Shown: positions 35,071 to 43,927 of the stretch, one piece after another
Numbering within the stretch: position 1 is the first letter of the stretch
How the letters are laid out: every line of letters starts with the position of its first letter
Source of the DNA: Synechococcales cyanobacterium CNB
GTDB lineage: Bacteria; Planctomycetota; Phycisphaerae; Phycisphaerales; UBA1924
DNA length: 64,000 nt
Reading direction: 5' to 3'
Assembly (NCBI GenBank): GCA_030263455.1
Contig: SZOZ01000003.1
Coordinates: forward strand, 124,001 to 188,000
The notes under the pieces: generated by a model
What the model was told of the DNA's origin: nothing
Databases searched by the model: none
The model's input: the letters and a program-made list of their open reading frames with translations, nothing else
Made by a program: the position numbers and the translations under genes

Positions 35071-35159
35071 ACCGTGACGGCGAGGGCGCGTGGAACGCAT
35101 GCCTCTCGCGGTTGCTGTCAGGACGATGCATGCGTGATCGTCAGCACGGTTCGCGCGGG

Positions 35160-37064
35160 TTAGGAGGGCGGCGGACGGTTCCGGTCGCGTGCCTGGCGTT
35201 CGGCGCGTTTTCGCTCGCCCTCGTCCAGCAGGCGCTTGCGCAATCGGACGGACTCGGGCGTGATCTCGACCAGTTCGTCCTCCTCGACATATTCCAGCGC
35301 GGCTTCGAGCGTGAGACGGCGCGGCGCCTTGAGGGTGACGGTGGCTTCCTTGGTCGAAGACCGGATGTTCGTCAGGTGCTTCTCGCGGACGATGTTCACG
35401 GGGATGTCGTTGTCGCGGTTGTGCTCGCCGACGACCTGGCCGGTGTAGACGCGGTCGCCGGGGGCGACGAAGAGGATGCCGCGGTCGGCGAGATTCTCGA
35501 CCGCGTACGCGGTGACCTGCCCGGCCTCGGTGGCGATGAGGACGCCGAAGGGTCGGCGGATGCGCTCGCCGCTGACCGGCTCGTAGCGGTCGAAGCGGTG
35601 GTGCATGACGGCCTCGCCCTGGGTGGCGGTGAGGATGCGACCGCGCAGTCCGATCAGGGCGCGGCTGGTGACGTCGAAGACGAGGTGCATGACGTCGCCT
35701 CGTGGCTCCATCTTGCGCAACTCACCTCGTCGGCCGCCGACCAGCTCCATGACCGCGCCGACGGCGGAGGACGGGGCGTCGATCACGAGCGTTTCAACCG
35801 GTTCGTAGGTGACGCCGTCGATCTCCTTCGTGATGACGACAGCCCGGCCGACCGAGAGTTCGTACCCCTCGCGTCGCATGGTTTCGAGGAGGATGCCCAG
35901 GTGCAGCAGTCCGCGGCCGGAGACGACGAACTCCTCGGCGGACTCGCCCGGTTTCACGCGGAGCGCGACATTGCGCTCGAGCTCCTTGAGAAGGCGGTCG
36001 CGGATCTGGCGGCTGGTGACGTACTTGCCCTCCTGCCCGGCGAAGGGCGAGTCGTTGATGCGGAAGAGCATCGAGATGGTCGGCTCATCAACGCGGACCG
36101 GGGGAAGCCCGACGGGCGACTCTGGGTCGGCGATGGTGTCGCCGATGTCCACGGTCGGCAGGCCGGGCACGGCGCACAGGTCGCCGGCGTTCACTTCGTC
36201 GGTCTCCTGGCGTGAGAGGCCTTCGAAGCGGAGGAGTCTGCCGACCCTGCCTTCCTCGACGTTGCCGTCGCGGCGCACGATGGCGACCTGCTGTCCCGAA
36301 CGGATGCACCCCGCCACGACGCGTCCGATGGCGATGCGGCCGAGATAGTCGGAGTAATCGAGGCTCGTCACGAGGAACTGGAGCGGGCGGTCCGGGTTCG
36401 CGCTCGGGGGGGGGACCTCGCGGACGATCGACTCGAAGATGGGGCCGAGGTCGCCGGCGCGCAGGTCGTCGATGGGTCGGTCGAGGGTGGGCGAGGCCCA
36501 CCCCTCGCGGCCCGAGCAGTAGACGACGGGGAAGTCGAGGGCGTGGTCTTCCGCGCCGAGATCGACCAGCAGGTCGAAGACCTCGTGCAGGACGCGTTTC
36601 GGGTCGGCCTCCGGACGATCGCACTTGTTGATGACAACGACGGGGCGCAGGCCGGCTTCGAGAGCCTTGCCGAGCACGAACTTGGTCTGAGGCATGGGGC
36701 CGTCGAAGGCGTCCACGAGCAGGAGGCACCCGTCGGCGAGGCGCAGCACCCGCTCGACTTCGCCGCCGAAGTCCGCGTGCCCCGGGGTGTCGATGATGTT
36801 GATCCGGTAGTCGCTGCCGTTCTGTGCGTGGTAGGTGACGGCACAGTTCTTGGAGAGGATGGTGATGCCGCGCTCGCGTTCGAGCGGGTTGGAGTCCATG
36901 ATGAGGTCGTGCTGTCCGCCGGCGAGCTTGTCGAGTTCGCCTTCGCGGAACATGCCGGATTGGCGGAGGAGTTCATCGACGAGCGTGGTCTTGCCGTGGT
37001 CAACATGCGCGATGATCGCGACGTTGCGGATTCGTTCGGCGGTGGCGACGGGAGGCGTGGGCAT
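35160..37064 (-). CDS. typA: Translational GTPase TypA/BipA
   Basis: A 634-residue ribosome-associated GTPase needed for ribosome assembly and stress growth in other bacteria. The G1 motif is AHVDHGKTT (residues 19-27), switch II contains [12 protein letters not shown], and NKCD supplies base specificity. The EF-G-like domains III and V follow, then the TypA-specific C-terminal domain ([18 protein letters not shown]...DDELVEITP-like sequence). Length is near the usual 605-615 plus a basic tail. It is divergent from the sorted protein gene at 37377, 312 bases away. Confidence 0.97.
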   Translation of the reverse strand: MPTPPVATAERIRNVAIIAHVDHGKTTLVDELLRQSGMFREGELDKLAGGQHDLIMDSNPLERERGITILSKNCAVTYHAQNGSDYRINIIDTPGHADFGGEVERVLRLADGCLLLVDAFDGPMPQTKFVLGKALEAGLRPVVVINKCDRPEADPKRVLHEVFDLLVDLGAEDHALDFPVVYCSGREGWASPTLDRPIDDLRAGDLGPIFESIVREVPPPSANPDRPLQFLVTSLDYSDYLGRIAIGRVVAGCIRSGQQVAIVRRDGNVEEGRVGRLLRFEGLSRQETDEVNAGDLCAVPGLPTVDIGDTIADPESPVGLPPVRVDEPTISMLFRINDSPFAGQEGKYVTSRQIRDRLLKELERNVALRVKPGESAEEFVVSGRGLLHLGILLETMRREGYELSVGRAVVITKEIDGVTYEPVETLVIDAPSSAVGAVMELVGGRRGELRKMEPRGDVMHLVFDVTSRALIGLRGRILTATQGEAVMHHRFDRYEPVSGERIRRPFGVLIATEAGQVTAYAVENLADRGILFVAPGDRVYTGQVVGEHNRDNDIPVNIVREKHLTNIRSSTKEATVTLKAPRRLTLEAALEYVEEDELVEITPESVRLRKRLLDEGERKRAERQARDRNRPPPS

Positions 37065-37376
37065 GGCTCGGGCTGCGTTCTCGGCCCTCGGGCACGGGCG
37101 GGCCGTCCGTGGCGGTTGAGGCGGGCTTCGGTTCGTGCGGGTGTGCGGACGGGGCGGGACGGCCGATCGGGTCCGCGCCGTGTGGATCGCGGCGACTGAG
37201 TGTAGGCGCGCGGGTCCGCGAACCGACGCTCACGCCTTGCCCGATTTGCGCAGGCGTCACAGCCGGAACCGCCGGTGTGACCGTTCCTCCCCGCGGGTGG
37301 GTTGGGGCTGGGGGCGTGGCAGGGTGTAGGCGGAAGTCGGCCGCCGTTGCGCGGCGACCCGGAAAGAGAGTGCCCG
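37065..37376. other. Divergent intergenic region between typA and a secreted protein gene
   Basis: 312 bases without a supportable gene. It must hold promoters for both flanking genes, but no convincing -35/-10 pair was seen. It contains an imperfect inverted sequence near 37262-37290 (GGAACCGCCGG...CGTTCC) and a G-rich stretch near 37296-37325. Confidence 0.5.
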
Positions 37377-38099
37377 ATGAACGCTCGACGCCTCGCCGTT
37401 GCGGGGGCCGCTGCGCCCGCGATCCTTGCCGCTGCCGCGCTCGCCCAGCCGGTCACGCTGTACGAGAACACCTTCGAGGGGCTTCAGGCTGCCGGGAAGG
37501 AGTGGAGCGCGAACACCACGCTCGACACGCACGCGAACTTCACCCGCTTCGTCGGTCGCAAGAGCGCCGAGTCGATCCGTCTGAAACTCGACCCCACTCG
37601 CGGCCAGCGGGACGACATCCCGGACGGCGACGGTGGTGGCGGGAGTGGCGGCGGCGGCGGGGGAGGCACGCCCTACATCGCCGGGCTGGTGACCTTCGAT
37701 CTCTACATCATCGACTCCTGGGACGGGAACAACAGCGTCCACGGTCCTGACTACTTCGAGGTGCTGATCAACCGCGAGGTCCACTTCTCCGAGACGTTCA
37801 CCAATCTCCCCGACGGCAAGCAGTCCTATCGCGCACCCGACGTCGGCCCCGCGCACCTGGGCTATCACGCGCAGTGGAAGGATTCGATCTACCGGGGTGT
37901 TGAGGTGCCGTTCGTGCTGCCGGCGGATGCGGCCGAACTGCTCATCGACTTCCGCGGCGTCGGCCTGCAAGGTTACATCGACGAGTCGTGGGGCATCGAC
38001 AACGTCCGTGTGACGGTCGAGCACGTGCCCGCGCCGGGCACGCTCGGTGCGCTCGGCCTCGGTGGGGCGATCGGGGCGCGGCGCCGTCGCCGCCGCTGA
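37377..38099 (+). CDS. Secreted protein with exosortase-type (VPAPG) C-terminus
   Basis: A 240-residue exported protein of unknown function. A signal peptide (ending AAAALAQ, about residue 23) is followed by VTLYENTFEGLQ, a beta-sandwich-like start. A natural poly-glycine linker lies at about 85-97. The C-terminal sorting tail is V-P-A-P-G at 217-221, GTLGALGLGG hydrophobic segment and six arginines. The same tail type occurs at 16436. Anchoring by an exosortase is inferred; none is in the window. AAGAGAG lies 6 bases before the ATG. Confidence 0.85.
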   Translation: MNARRLAVAGAAAPAILAAAALAQPVTLYENTFEGLQAAGKEWSANTTLDTHANFTRFVGRKSAESIRLKLDPTRGQRDDIPDGDGGGGSGGGGGGGTPYIAGLVTFDLYIIDSWDGNNSVHGPDYFEVLINREVHFSETFTNLPDGKQSYRAPDVGPAHLGYHAQWKDSIYRGVEVPFVLPADAAELLIDFRGVGLQGYIDESWGIDNVRVTVEHVPAPGTLGALGLGGAIGARRRRRR

Positions 38100-38106
38100 A
38101 CGCCCG

Positions 38107-39657
38107 TCAGGACGCGAGCGAGTGGAAGGCGTCGCGGAGGCGCGGGTAGAGCGACTCGTGCACCCGCCGGACCGGCTCGTAGCGAACGGCGGTCGCGGAG
38201 TTCGGCTCGCGTGTCTCGGAGACACGGATGCACGCACGGCACGCCGCGGGAACGCTCTCCCACAGGCCCGCCGCCACGCCGCCGAGCAACGCTGCGCCGA
38301 GCGCCGGGCCTTCCTCGGAGTTTGGAAGACCGACGGGGCGGCGATAGACGTCGGCCTGCATCTGCCGCCAGAGTTCGGAGCGAGCGCCTCCCCCGCCGAG
38401 CCTCACGGTGGTCGCGTCGATCCCTGCTTCGATGAAGAGGTCGAGGATCGAGCGCATGGTGAACGTTACGCCCTCGAGCACCGCGCGCACGAGGTGAGCG
38501 CGCGTATGGCGAGCCGTCAGTCCGATCCACCCGCCGCGTGCGAGCGGGTCGGGATGCGGGCAGCGTTCACCCGTCAGGTGCGGGAGGAAGACCAGCCCTT
38601 CACACCCCGGTGGCGCGGCCGCGGCCTCGGCGATCAGCCCGTCCACGCTCTCGCCCGGGAAGAGCCTGTCGCGGGCCCATTGCAGCGAGCCTGCGGCGGA
38701 CAACATGCAGCCGGTAAGACACCACTGTCCGGCGTGGCGTGCGTCTCCGTCGGCGGCGCACATCGTGTGGATTCTGCCCGCGGAGCGTTCGTCCGGGCCG
38801 AGGTCGCGCCGCGGTGCGGTCGCGTGGGCGTAGAGAACGCCGCTGGTGCCGAGCGTCGCCAGCGCAATGCCGCCCTCGACGACGCCCGCACCGACCGCGC
38901 CGCATTGGTTGTCCCCCGAACCTGCGGCGACGGGGATGCCCGCCGGAAGCCCTGTCTGTGCGGCGGCCCAGGCTGTCACCGTTCCTGCGGCGGCGGCGGC
39001 TTCGAGCGCCGGCGGCATCGTTGCGGGGTCGATGTCGAACAGGCGCATCGCCTCGTCGTTCCACGCCCGACGATCAACATCGAGCAGCAGCGTTCCCGCG
39101 CCGTCGCCCACGTCGGTCGCGGGACGGCCGGTCAGCCGAAGGCGGACGTAGTCCTTCGGCAGCAGGACCATCGCCGTTCGCCGCCAGACTTCCGGCTCGT
39201 GCTCGCGTACCCAGAGCAGTTTCGGGAGCGTGAACCCCGGCAGGGCGGCGTTCCCGACCATCTCGACAAGGCGTCGTCGCGAGCCGACCGCACGCTCGAT
39301 CAACTCGCATTGCGCGGCGGTGCGCTGGTCGTTCCACAGGATCGCCGGGCGCAATGGCTCGGCGTGTTCGCCCGTCGCTTCGAGCGACTCGCGCGTCAGC
39401 AGCACCGAGCCGTGCATCTGCCCGCTCAGTCCGACGGCGGCGATTCCGGTCGCGCGCGATCCGAGTCGCCCGATGACATCGCGTGTCGCGGCAACGGTTG
39501 CCGCCCACCATTGGCGTGGGTCCTGCTCGGACCAGCCGGGGTGCGGCTGTTCGAGCGTGTGCGGGGAAGAAGCGCTTTGGATGACACGCCCGGAGTCGTC
39601 GATGACGAGCGCTTTGGTGGATGACGTTCCGACGTCGATGCCGAGGAGCATGGCCAT
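38107..39657 (-). CDS. xylB: Xylulokinase
   Basis: A 516-residue FGGY-family sugar kinase that phosphorylates D-xylulose to xylulose-5-phosphate. The N-terminal GIDVGTSSTK is the phosphate loop. SGQMHG and ILWNDQR are the xylulokinase substrate and catalytic-base regions, and SGDNQCGAVGAG and LGGGGARSELWRQMQADV belong to the ATP domain. SGQMHG distinguishes xylulokinase from glycerol kinase. An ATG at 39651 is an equally possible start. It completes the pathway begun by xylose isomerase at 24130-25302. It is 16 bases downstream of an unknown secreted protein gene, so it may be read from the ECF sigma operon. Confidence 0.94.
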   Translation of the reverse strand: MAMLLGIDVGTSSTKALVIDDSGRVIQSASSPHTLEQPHPGWSEQDPRQWWAATVAATRDVIGRLGSRATGIAAVGLSGQMHGSVLLTRESLEATGEHAEPLRPAILWNDQRTAAQCELIERAVGSRRRLVEMVGNAALPGFTLPKLLWVREHEPEVWRRTAMVLLPKDYVRLRLTGRPATDVGDGAGTLLLDVDRRAWNDEAMRLFDIDPATMPPALEAAAAAGTVTAWAAAQTGLPAGIPVAAGSGDNQCGAVGAGVVEGGIALATLGTSGVLYAHATAPRRDLGPDERSAGRIHTMCAADGDARHAGQWCLTGCMLSAAGSLQWARDRLFPGESVDGLIAEAAAAPPGCEGLVFLPHLTGERCPHPDPLARGGWIGLTARHTRAHLVRAVLEGVTFTMRSILDLFIEAGIDATTVRLGGGGARSELWRQMQADVYRRPVGLPNSEEGPALGAALLGGVAAGLWESVPAACRACIRVSETREPNSATAVRYEPVRRVHESLYPRLRDAFHSLAS

Positions 39658-39673
39658 GCGGCCAGTCTACCGG

Positions 39674-41299
39674 TCAACGAGCCTGCAGAGGCGAGAAGCG
39701 CACCGAGGACTCAACCCTGATCGTCTCGCCCTCGATCCAGGCGTCCCACTCGGCCATGTCGATTGCTCGCAGAAGGGAGATCGGACCCGAGGGAATGTCG
39801 TCGCCTCGAGTCACGAACGAAACCGCCCGCGCCGGCCGGACGACGCCGAGGCTGATCCTTCGGCGTGACTCGTGCTTGTCTTCGCGTTCGGTCAACGATG
39901 CCGCCGTGTTGCGAACGAGCGAGGTTGCGCAGGACGGCGCATGGCTTGTCGGCCCGAGGGCCATGACCCACCAGCCGCTCTTCGGGGAGTCCGCGCTGCG
40001 CGGCTCGGTATCTCGCTCGAATGCCCAGGCGATCGTCGTCGTGCGTCCGGGGGCGATGCTTACTTCCGCCGTGCGAACCGCGCCGGGCATGAAGCCGCCG
40101 AGGTCAGCGGCTGCGCCGTCGCGCCCGGCTACCGCGAGTGAGCGAGCGACCGCTCGATCGCAGGTCTTGGCCGATGCTTCGACGTCTCGGACCTGGATCG
40201 CAATGGAGACGGAAAGCCCGAACGGATCGCGCGAGTCGGGTTCCGGGCCGTGGACGGTGAGCATCGCCCTTCCGGCCGGGAGCGCGTCAAGTCCGTCGGG
40301 CCAGGCCAGATGAGCCGCCGTTCCAGCGAGCGCGATGAGTTCGGCCGGAGGGCCTGCGGCGCCGAAGATGCCGACCACGCTTGCGAGCGAGTCCTTCGAG
40401 ACGGTATCAAAGGCCCGACGCGACCACGGGCTGACACGCTCGGTTTCGACACCGGACAGCCACAGCCTCGCTGGCCATGCGATGGTGTTCGCGCTCCAGG
40501 CGTTCGGATGCGCGTGCAAGGCGACTGCTGCGTAGCGATCCTTGGCGCTTTCCGCGGCGGAAAGCCTGGCGATCAGCAGGCCGTCGGATTCGCGGAGCGA
40601 TGCCGCGGGGTTCAGCGACGTGCCGAAGGGTGTCTCGACGGCTTTCCCCTGCACCAGCGGCAGCATCGCGTCAAAGAGAGCGCTGTTGCCCGCGGGTGCA
40701 AGCAAGACGAGGGCGACGGGTCCGGCGCGTCCATCGTCCCGGAGCAGCGGCGAAGCGCCGGCATCCCTGAAGACTGCCGAAGCGAGTTCGTATCGGCCCT
40801 GTTCGACCGACAGGATGGGCTGACCGGCGACGACCTGGCGGGGCGCCGCGCCAAGCCCAGCGCGCAATCGCCGCTCGATCTCCGGCGAGACCTGGGCGGC
40901 GATCGCCCATCCCGTGGGGGAATCCGCCGTGAGGCCCGTCATCACCAGCACGACTCGCCTGCCGAGCAGCGCATCGAGGGCCTCCTCGCGCCGCAGTCCG
41001 AGCACGCGGGCGAGGTCATCCCAGGCTCGGTTGGACTCCGCGAGCAGCCCCGCATCGGCCAAGGCCGAACTCAGCGTCGCTCCGGCGGGCGAAGTGCGGA
41101 CACGCGATGCCCCGTCGAGGACGAGTGCGATCTCGGCCTGCGCCGGCAGCGCGACTGCCGCCGCGTAGGGAGCGCTCGGCTGGGCGGCTACGGGCGCGTG
41201 CAGCAAGACGATCGCCGCAAGCCGAGCGAGGAGACGCCGGCGGCGACAGGCTGTCCGTTCGTACTTTGAGGCTGGCGGTTCGAGAGTGAGCGCGCCCAT
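39674..41299 (-). CDS. Exported protein of unknown function, faint DUF3352 likeness
   Basis: A 541-residue protein with a basic N-terminus and hydrophobic segment (RRRLLARLAAIVLLHAPVAAQ), which suggests a signal peptide or anchor. The rest is a soluble mixed alpha/beta protein without recognisable catalytic motifs. The opening LPAQAEIALVLDGASRV and the repeated layout loosely recall DUF3352 proteins (secreted, function unknown); this is a weak likeness. It lies 76 bases after the ECF membrane-partner gene and 16 before xylB on the same strand. No function is proposed. Confidence 0.72.
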   Translation of the reverse strand: MGALTLEPPASKYERTACRRRRLLARLAAIVLLHAPVAAQPSAPYAAAVALPAQAEIALVLDGASRVRTSPAGATLSSALADAGLLAESNRAWDDLARVLGLRREEALDALLGRRVVLVMTGLTADSPTGWAIAAQVSPEIERRLRAGLGAAPRQVVAGQPILSVEQGRYELASAVFRDAGASPLLRDDGRAGPVALVLLAPAGNSALFDAMLPLVQGKAVETPFGTSLNPAASLRESDGLLIARLSAAESAKDRYAAVALHAHPNAWSANTIAWPARLWLSGVETERVSPWSRRAFDTVSKDSLASVVGIFGAAGPPAELIALAGTAAHLAWPDGLDALPAGRAMLTVHGPEPDSRDPFGLSVSIAIQVRDVEASAKTCDRAVARSLAVAGRDGAAADLGGFMPGAVRTAEVSIAPGRTTTIAWAFERDTEPRSADSPKSGWWVMALGPTSHAPSCATSLVRNTAASLTEREDKHESRRRISLGVVRPARAVSFVTRGDDIPSGPISLLRAIDMAEWDAWIEGETIRVESSVRFSPLQAR

Positions 41300-41375
41300 C
41301 GCACGAAGATACCGGCAACCCGGACGAAAGCGGCAGCGGGAAGCGTTGAGGGCGGGTTCTCGGGCTGGGGAGCGA

Positions 41376-42185
41376 TCAGCGGATGTCCCGGGAGGCGCGC
41401 TCGAAGCGGTCGGGCAGGACGGGCGCCGGCTCGTGCAGGAACTCGAAGAACAATCCGGCTCGGATCAGGTCCGGGGCGACGCGCCGCGAGGCGTAGGTCG
41501 GCCGGACGGCCCGTGCTTCGGCATCGTCCGCGTAGAACCCCCAGCCGGCGAAATCTGACGCGCCGCTGCCGCCGACGACGGGCACCGAGGACTGCCAGGA
41601 GACGGAGAGCGGCTGACGGTTGACATCGAAGGCGAGCGAGTTCGAGCGGTAGCGGACATACCGCTGTGGTCCGTCGCCCGCGGGCACTGGGACAACGACC
41701 ACCTGAGCCACAGGGGCGGCCAGATCGTCCCGGATCGTGCCGATGGCAGTGACCATGTTCTTCGCGCACTCGCGCGCTTCGTGCGTGCTGCTCACGACGA
41801 GCGTGGAAATGTGCGAAGGCTCCGGGGTGAAGGCCAGATCGGGCCCGTGCCGACGGGCAAGAGCGGTTACTCCGATCGCGAAGACGACGCCGGCTGCAAC
41901 CGCGACTCGACCGACGGTGACCATTCGCCGGAGGCGAGCCGGCAGGAACCGGCGTCGGCGATGCACGCTGTGCAGGATGTCAGCGGCGAGGTCGGGCGCG
42001 GAGGGCTGCCAACGCAGGGCGTCGGTCGCCCGCTTGAGACTGGCCAACTCGCGGCAGGCGTCGAGGTCCGTGCGCAGCCGATCGAAGATGGCCCGCGCTT
42101 CGGGGTCGTCAGCGCGCCGATCGAGGAACTCGTCCACCCACTCTTCGCGGGAGCGACGATCGGGCTGGCGATGGTCATCGTTCAA
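41376..42185 (-). CDS. Single-pass membrane protein, probable anti-sigma factor
   Basis: A 269-residue protein: a cytoplasmic charged N-terminus (1-85), one transmembrane helix near 90-110 (VGRVAVAAGVVFAIGVTAL) and an extracytoplasmic domain. That topology, and its position coupled to an ECF sigma gene, fit an anti-sigma factor. The usual zinc-finger HxxxCxxC is absent, so if it is an anti-sigma it is not of the ZAS type. The start is taken as TTG at 42185: AGGAGG stands 7 bases upstream, and TTGA overlaps the sigma stop codon. A GTG at 42191 is in frame but only 1 base from the ribosome-binding site. Confidence 0.75.
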   Translation of the reverse strand: MNDDHRQPDRRSREEWVDEFLDRRADDPEARAIFDRLRTDLDACRELASLKRATDALRWQPSAPDLAADILHSVHRRRRFLPARLRRMVTVGRVAVAAGVVFAIGVTALARRHGPDLAFTPEPSHISTLVVSSTHEARECAKNMVTAIGTIRDDLAAPVAQVVVVPVPAGDGPQRYVRYRSNSLAFDVNRQPLSVSWQSSVPVVGGSGASDFAGWGFYADDAEARAVRPTYASRRVAPDLIRAGLFFEFLHEPAPVLPDRFERASRDIR

Positions 42186-42766
42186 CGCCACGCCTCCTCG
42201 ACCCGTGCGGCGTCTCGCTCCGAGGCCTCAAGCAGCGCCCGAAGACGCCGACGACCGCGGTGCAGATGGCTCTTGACCGTCCCCTCGGGCATGCCCATGT
42301 GCTGCGCGATCAGGGCGATCGGCCAGTCCTGCTGGTGAAACAGGATCACGACCTCGCGCTGGTCCTCGGGCAGTTGAAGCAGCGCCGCCTGCAGGGAGTC
42401 GCGGGTGTTCTCGTGAACCTCAGCATCGATCACCGGGGACTCGGGGCCGTCTCCGGAAGAATGCCACCCGCCCACCACGTCCGACTCGTAGACGGGTTTG
42501 TGCTTCTGGCAGGCGTTGACATACAGGCGGCGGGCGATCGTGAAGAGCCAGGTCGAGAACCGGTAGCGGTCGTCGAACCGGTCGAGGCTTGTCAGCACGC
42601 GAACGAACGCCTCCTGCACGATGTCCTCCGCCACGTCGGGCCGACCCGACAGTCGGAGCATGTAGGCATAGAGACTCTGCTGATGGGCACGGATGCAGGC
42701 CTCGGCGGCCTGCTTGTCGCCGGCGGCGGCACGTCGGATCAGGCGGCGTTCCTGGGCGCGGTCCAT
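42182..42766 (-). CDS. ECF-type RNA polymerase sigma factor
   Basis: A 194-residue sigma-70 family extracytoplasmic-function factor. Region 2 spans about 15-85 (LYAYMLRLSGRPDVAEDIVQEAF...RFSTWLFTIARRLYVNAC) and region 4 about 130-180 (LPEDQREVVILFHQQDW...MPEGTVKSHLHRGRRRLR). The linker is acidic (SSGDGPESPVIDAEVHEN). Its stop overlaps the start of a single-pass membrane protein, the usual sigma/anti-sigma arrangement. Such factors respond to envelope signals and often control their own operon; a target promoter was not identified here. Confidence 0.94.
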   Translation of the reverse strand: MDRAQERRLIRRAAAGDKQAAEACIRAHQQSLYAYMLRLSGRPDVAEDIVQEAFVRVLTSLDRFDDRYRFSTWLFTIARRLYVNACQKHKPVYESDVVGGWHSSGDGPESPVIDAEVHENTRDSLQAALLQLPEDQREVVILFHQQDWPIALIAQHMGMPEGTVKSHLHRGRRRLRALLEASERDAARVEEAWR

Positions 42767-42923
42767 GTGAAGCCCTTTCCCGGAGCGACTATACCCGGGG
42801 GACGACCGGGCGGTTGCCCGTTCGGCATCCGGCTGGCATGTCGCTGAGAGCCAGCCGACGCATGTTTATACGCACTAACTTGCGGTTTTGTTCCCTCTCG
42901 ATCCGTCACGGATGCGCAACAGA

Positions 42924-42949
42924 CGGGGCGGGCCACCGGACCCGCCCCG
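42924..42949. terminator. GC-rich 9-bp hairpin between the ECF sigma and B12-binding-like genes
   Basis: CGGGGCGGG (42924-42932) and CCCGCCCCG (42941-42949) form a perfect stem with an 8-base loop. It lies 32 bases past the stop of the B12-binding-like gene on the minus strand and is followed there by TCTGTTG, a weak T-rich tail. It could end that transcript, or be a copy of a GC-rich dispersed palindrome. Confidence 0.5.
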
Positions 42950-42980
42950 CCCTACGAATGCGGTTCTCGGACGATCCAGC

Positions 42981-43682
42981 TCACGCCGCCTTCGCCCGGC
43001 GGTTTCGGCCGACGGTTCGCTGCTCGGCGACTGCGCGCTGGGCGGGACGGACGATGAGTGCCTGGGCGAGTTCCAAGGGGTCGGACGCCCAGATGTCCGC
43101 GCCGATTTCTTCGGCGAGGCCTTCGGCCCGGTTGAAGACTCCCCCGCCGACGGCGATCTGGGTGTTGGGGCAGGCCCCGATTTCGTGCAGGCGGTCGATG
43201 ACCTCTCGGATGGTGGGAAGGTCCTGAGGAGCGGAGGAGAACATGAGGAGGATGCCGGGCCGCCGCTCGTTGGTTGCGGCGATGATCTCGTCGGTGGCGA
43301 TTCCGCCTCCGGCGAACGTCACCGCGAACCCCTCGGATTCGAGGATGTCCACGGCCATCTGGGCTCCGAGTTCATCCGCGTCCGACGGTCCGCAGAACGC
43401 GAAGACGGATCGGCGGATTGCGTTGGCGCGTCCGAGGCGCGAGGCGGTCTGGTCCACGAGCACGCGGAGCAGCCTCGTCGAGAGGCGGTGGGCGAGCGTC
43501 GTCAGTTGGTCTTCGCGGTACAACCGCTGCACGAGGTCGTATGTCGGCCAGTAGAGATCGGTCACGAGGTCTCGTGGGGTATAGCCCGCGAGAGAGGCCT
43601 CTTCGATCAGAGCGCGGGCGCCGGGGCGGTCGCCGTTGATCAGCGCCTCGAAGAACCGCTCCGTCAACAACTCGTGGTTCAT
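42981..43682 (-). CDS. B12-binding-fold protein with altered ligand motif
   Basis: A 233-residue soluble protein with the layout of stand-alone cobalamin-binding regulators: a helical domain (about 1-88, with LTTLAHRLSTRLLRVLVDQ) and a Rossmann-like B12-binding domain (about 92-215: VFAFCGPSDADELGAQMAVDILESEGFAVTFAG, IAVGGGVFN). In the usual DxHxxG motif the histidine that coordinates cobalt is replaced: D101-A-D-E-L-G106 has no histidine. It may still bind a corrinoid without the lower ligand, or something else. GTG/ATG choices leave 43682 as the clear start. Genes around it are an ECF sigma factor downstream and ubiE upstream. Confidence 0.8.
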   Translation of the reverse strand: MNHELLTERFFEALINGDRPGARALIEEASLAGYTPRDLVTDLYWPTYDLVQRLYREDQLTTLAHRLSTRLLRVLVDQTASRLGRANAIRRSVFAFCGPSDADELGAQMAVDILESEGFAVTFAGGGIATDEIIAATNERRPGILLMFSSAPQDLPTIREVIDRLHEIGACPNTQIAVGGGVFNRAEGLAEEIGADIWASDPLELAQALIVRPAQRAVAEQRTVGRNRRAKAA

Positions 43683-43927
43683 GGGGGAGAGTCTCCGTAC
43701 ACGATCGATCCGGCACGGCTCCGCCGCGGACGGGTGGAGTGGGTTGTCCGGCCCTCCTGGACCGGGCGTCGGCCCTCGCCGATCACGCCCGAGACGATCG
43801 GTTGTGGGGCGGACAGGGCGTGAGGCGAGAACGAGGCGCAGAAGTCGGACCTTCGAGCGCGGGCGCGGAGTCCGATAAAGACCTTCGCGCTCGCAATCCC
43901 CAGTCCCAGAAAACGCGGCGGGGTCTC

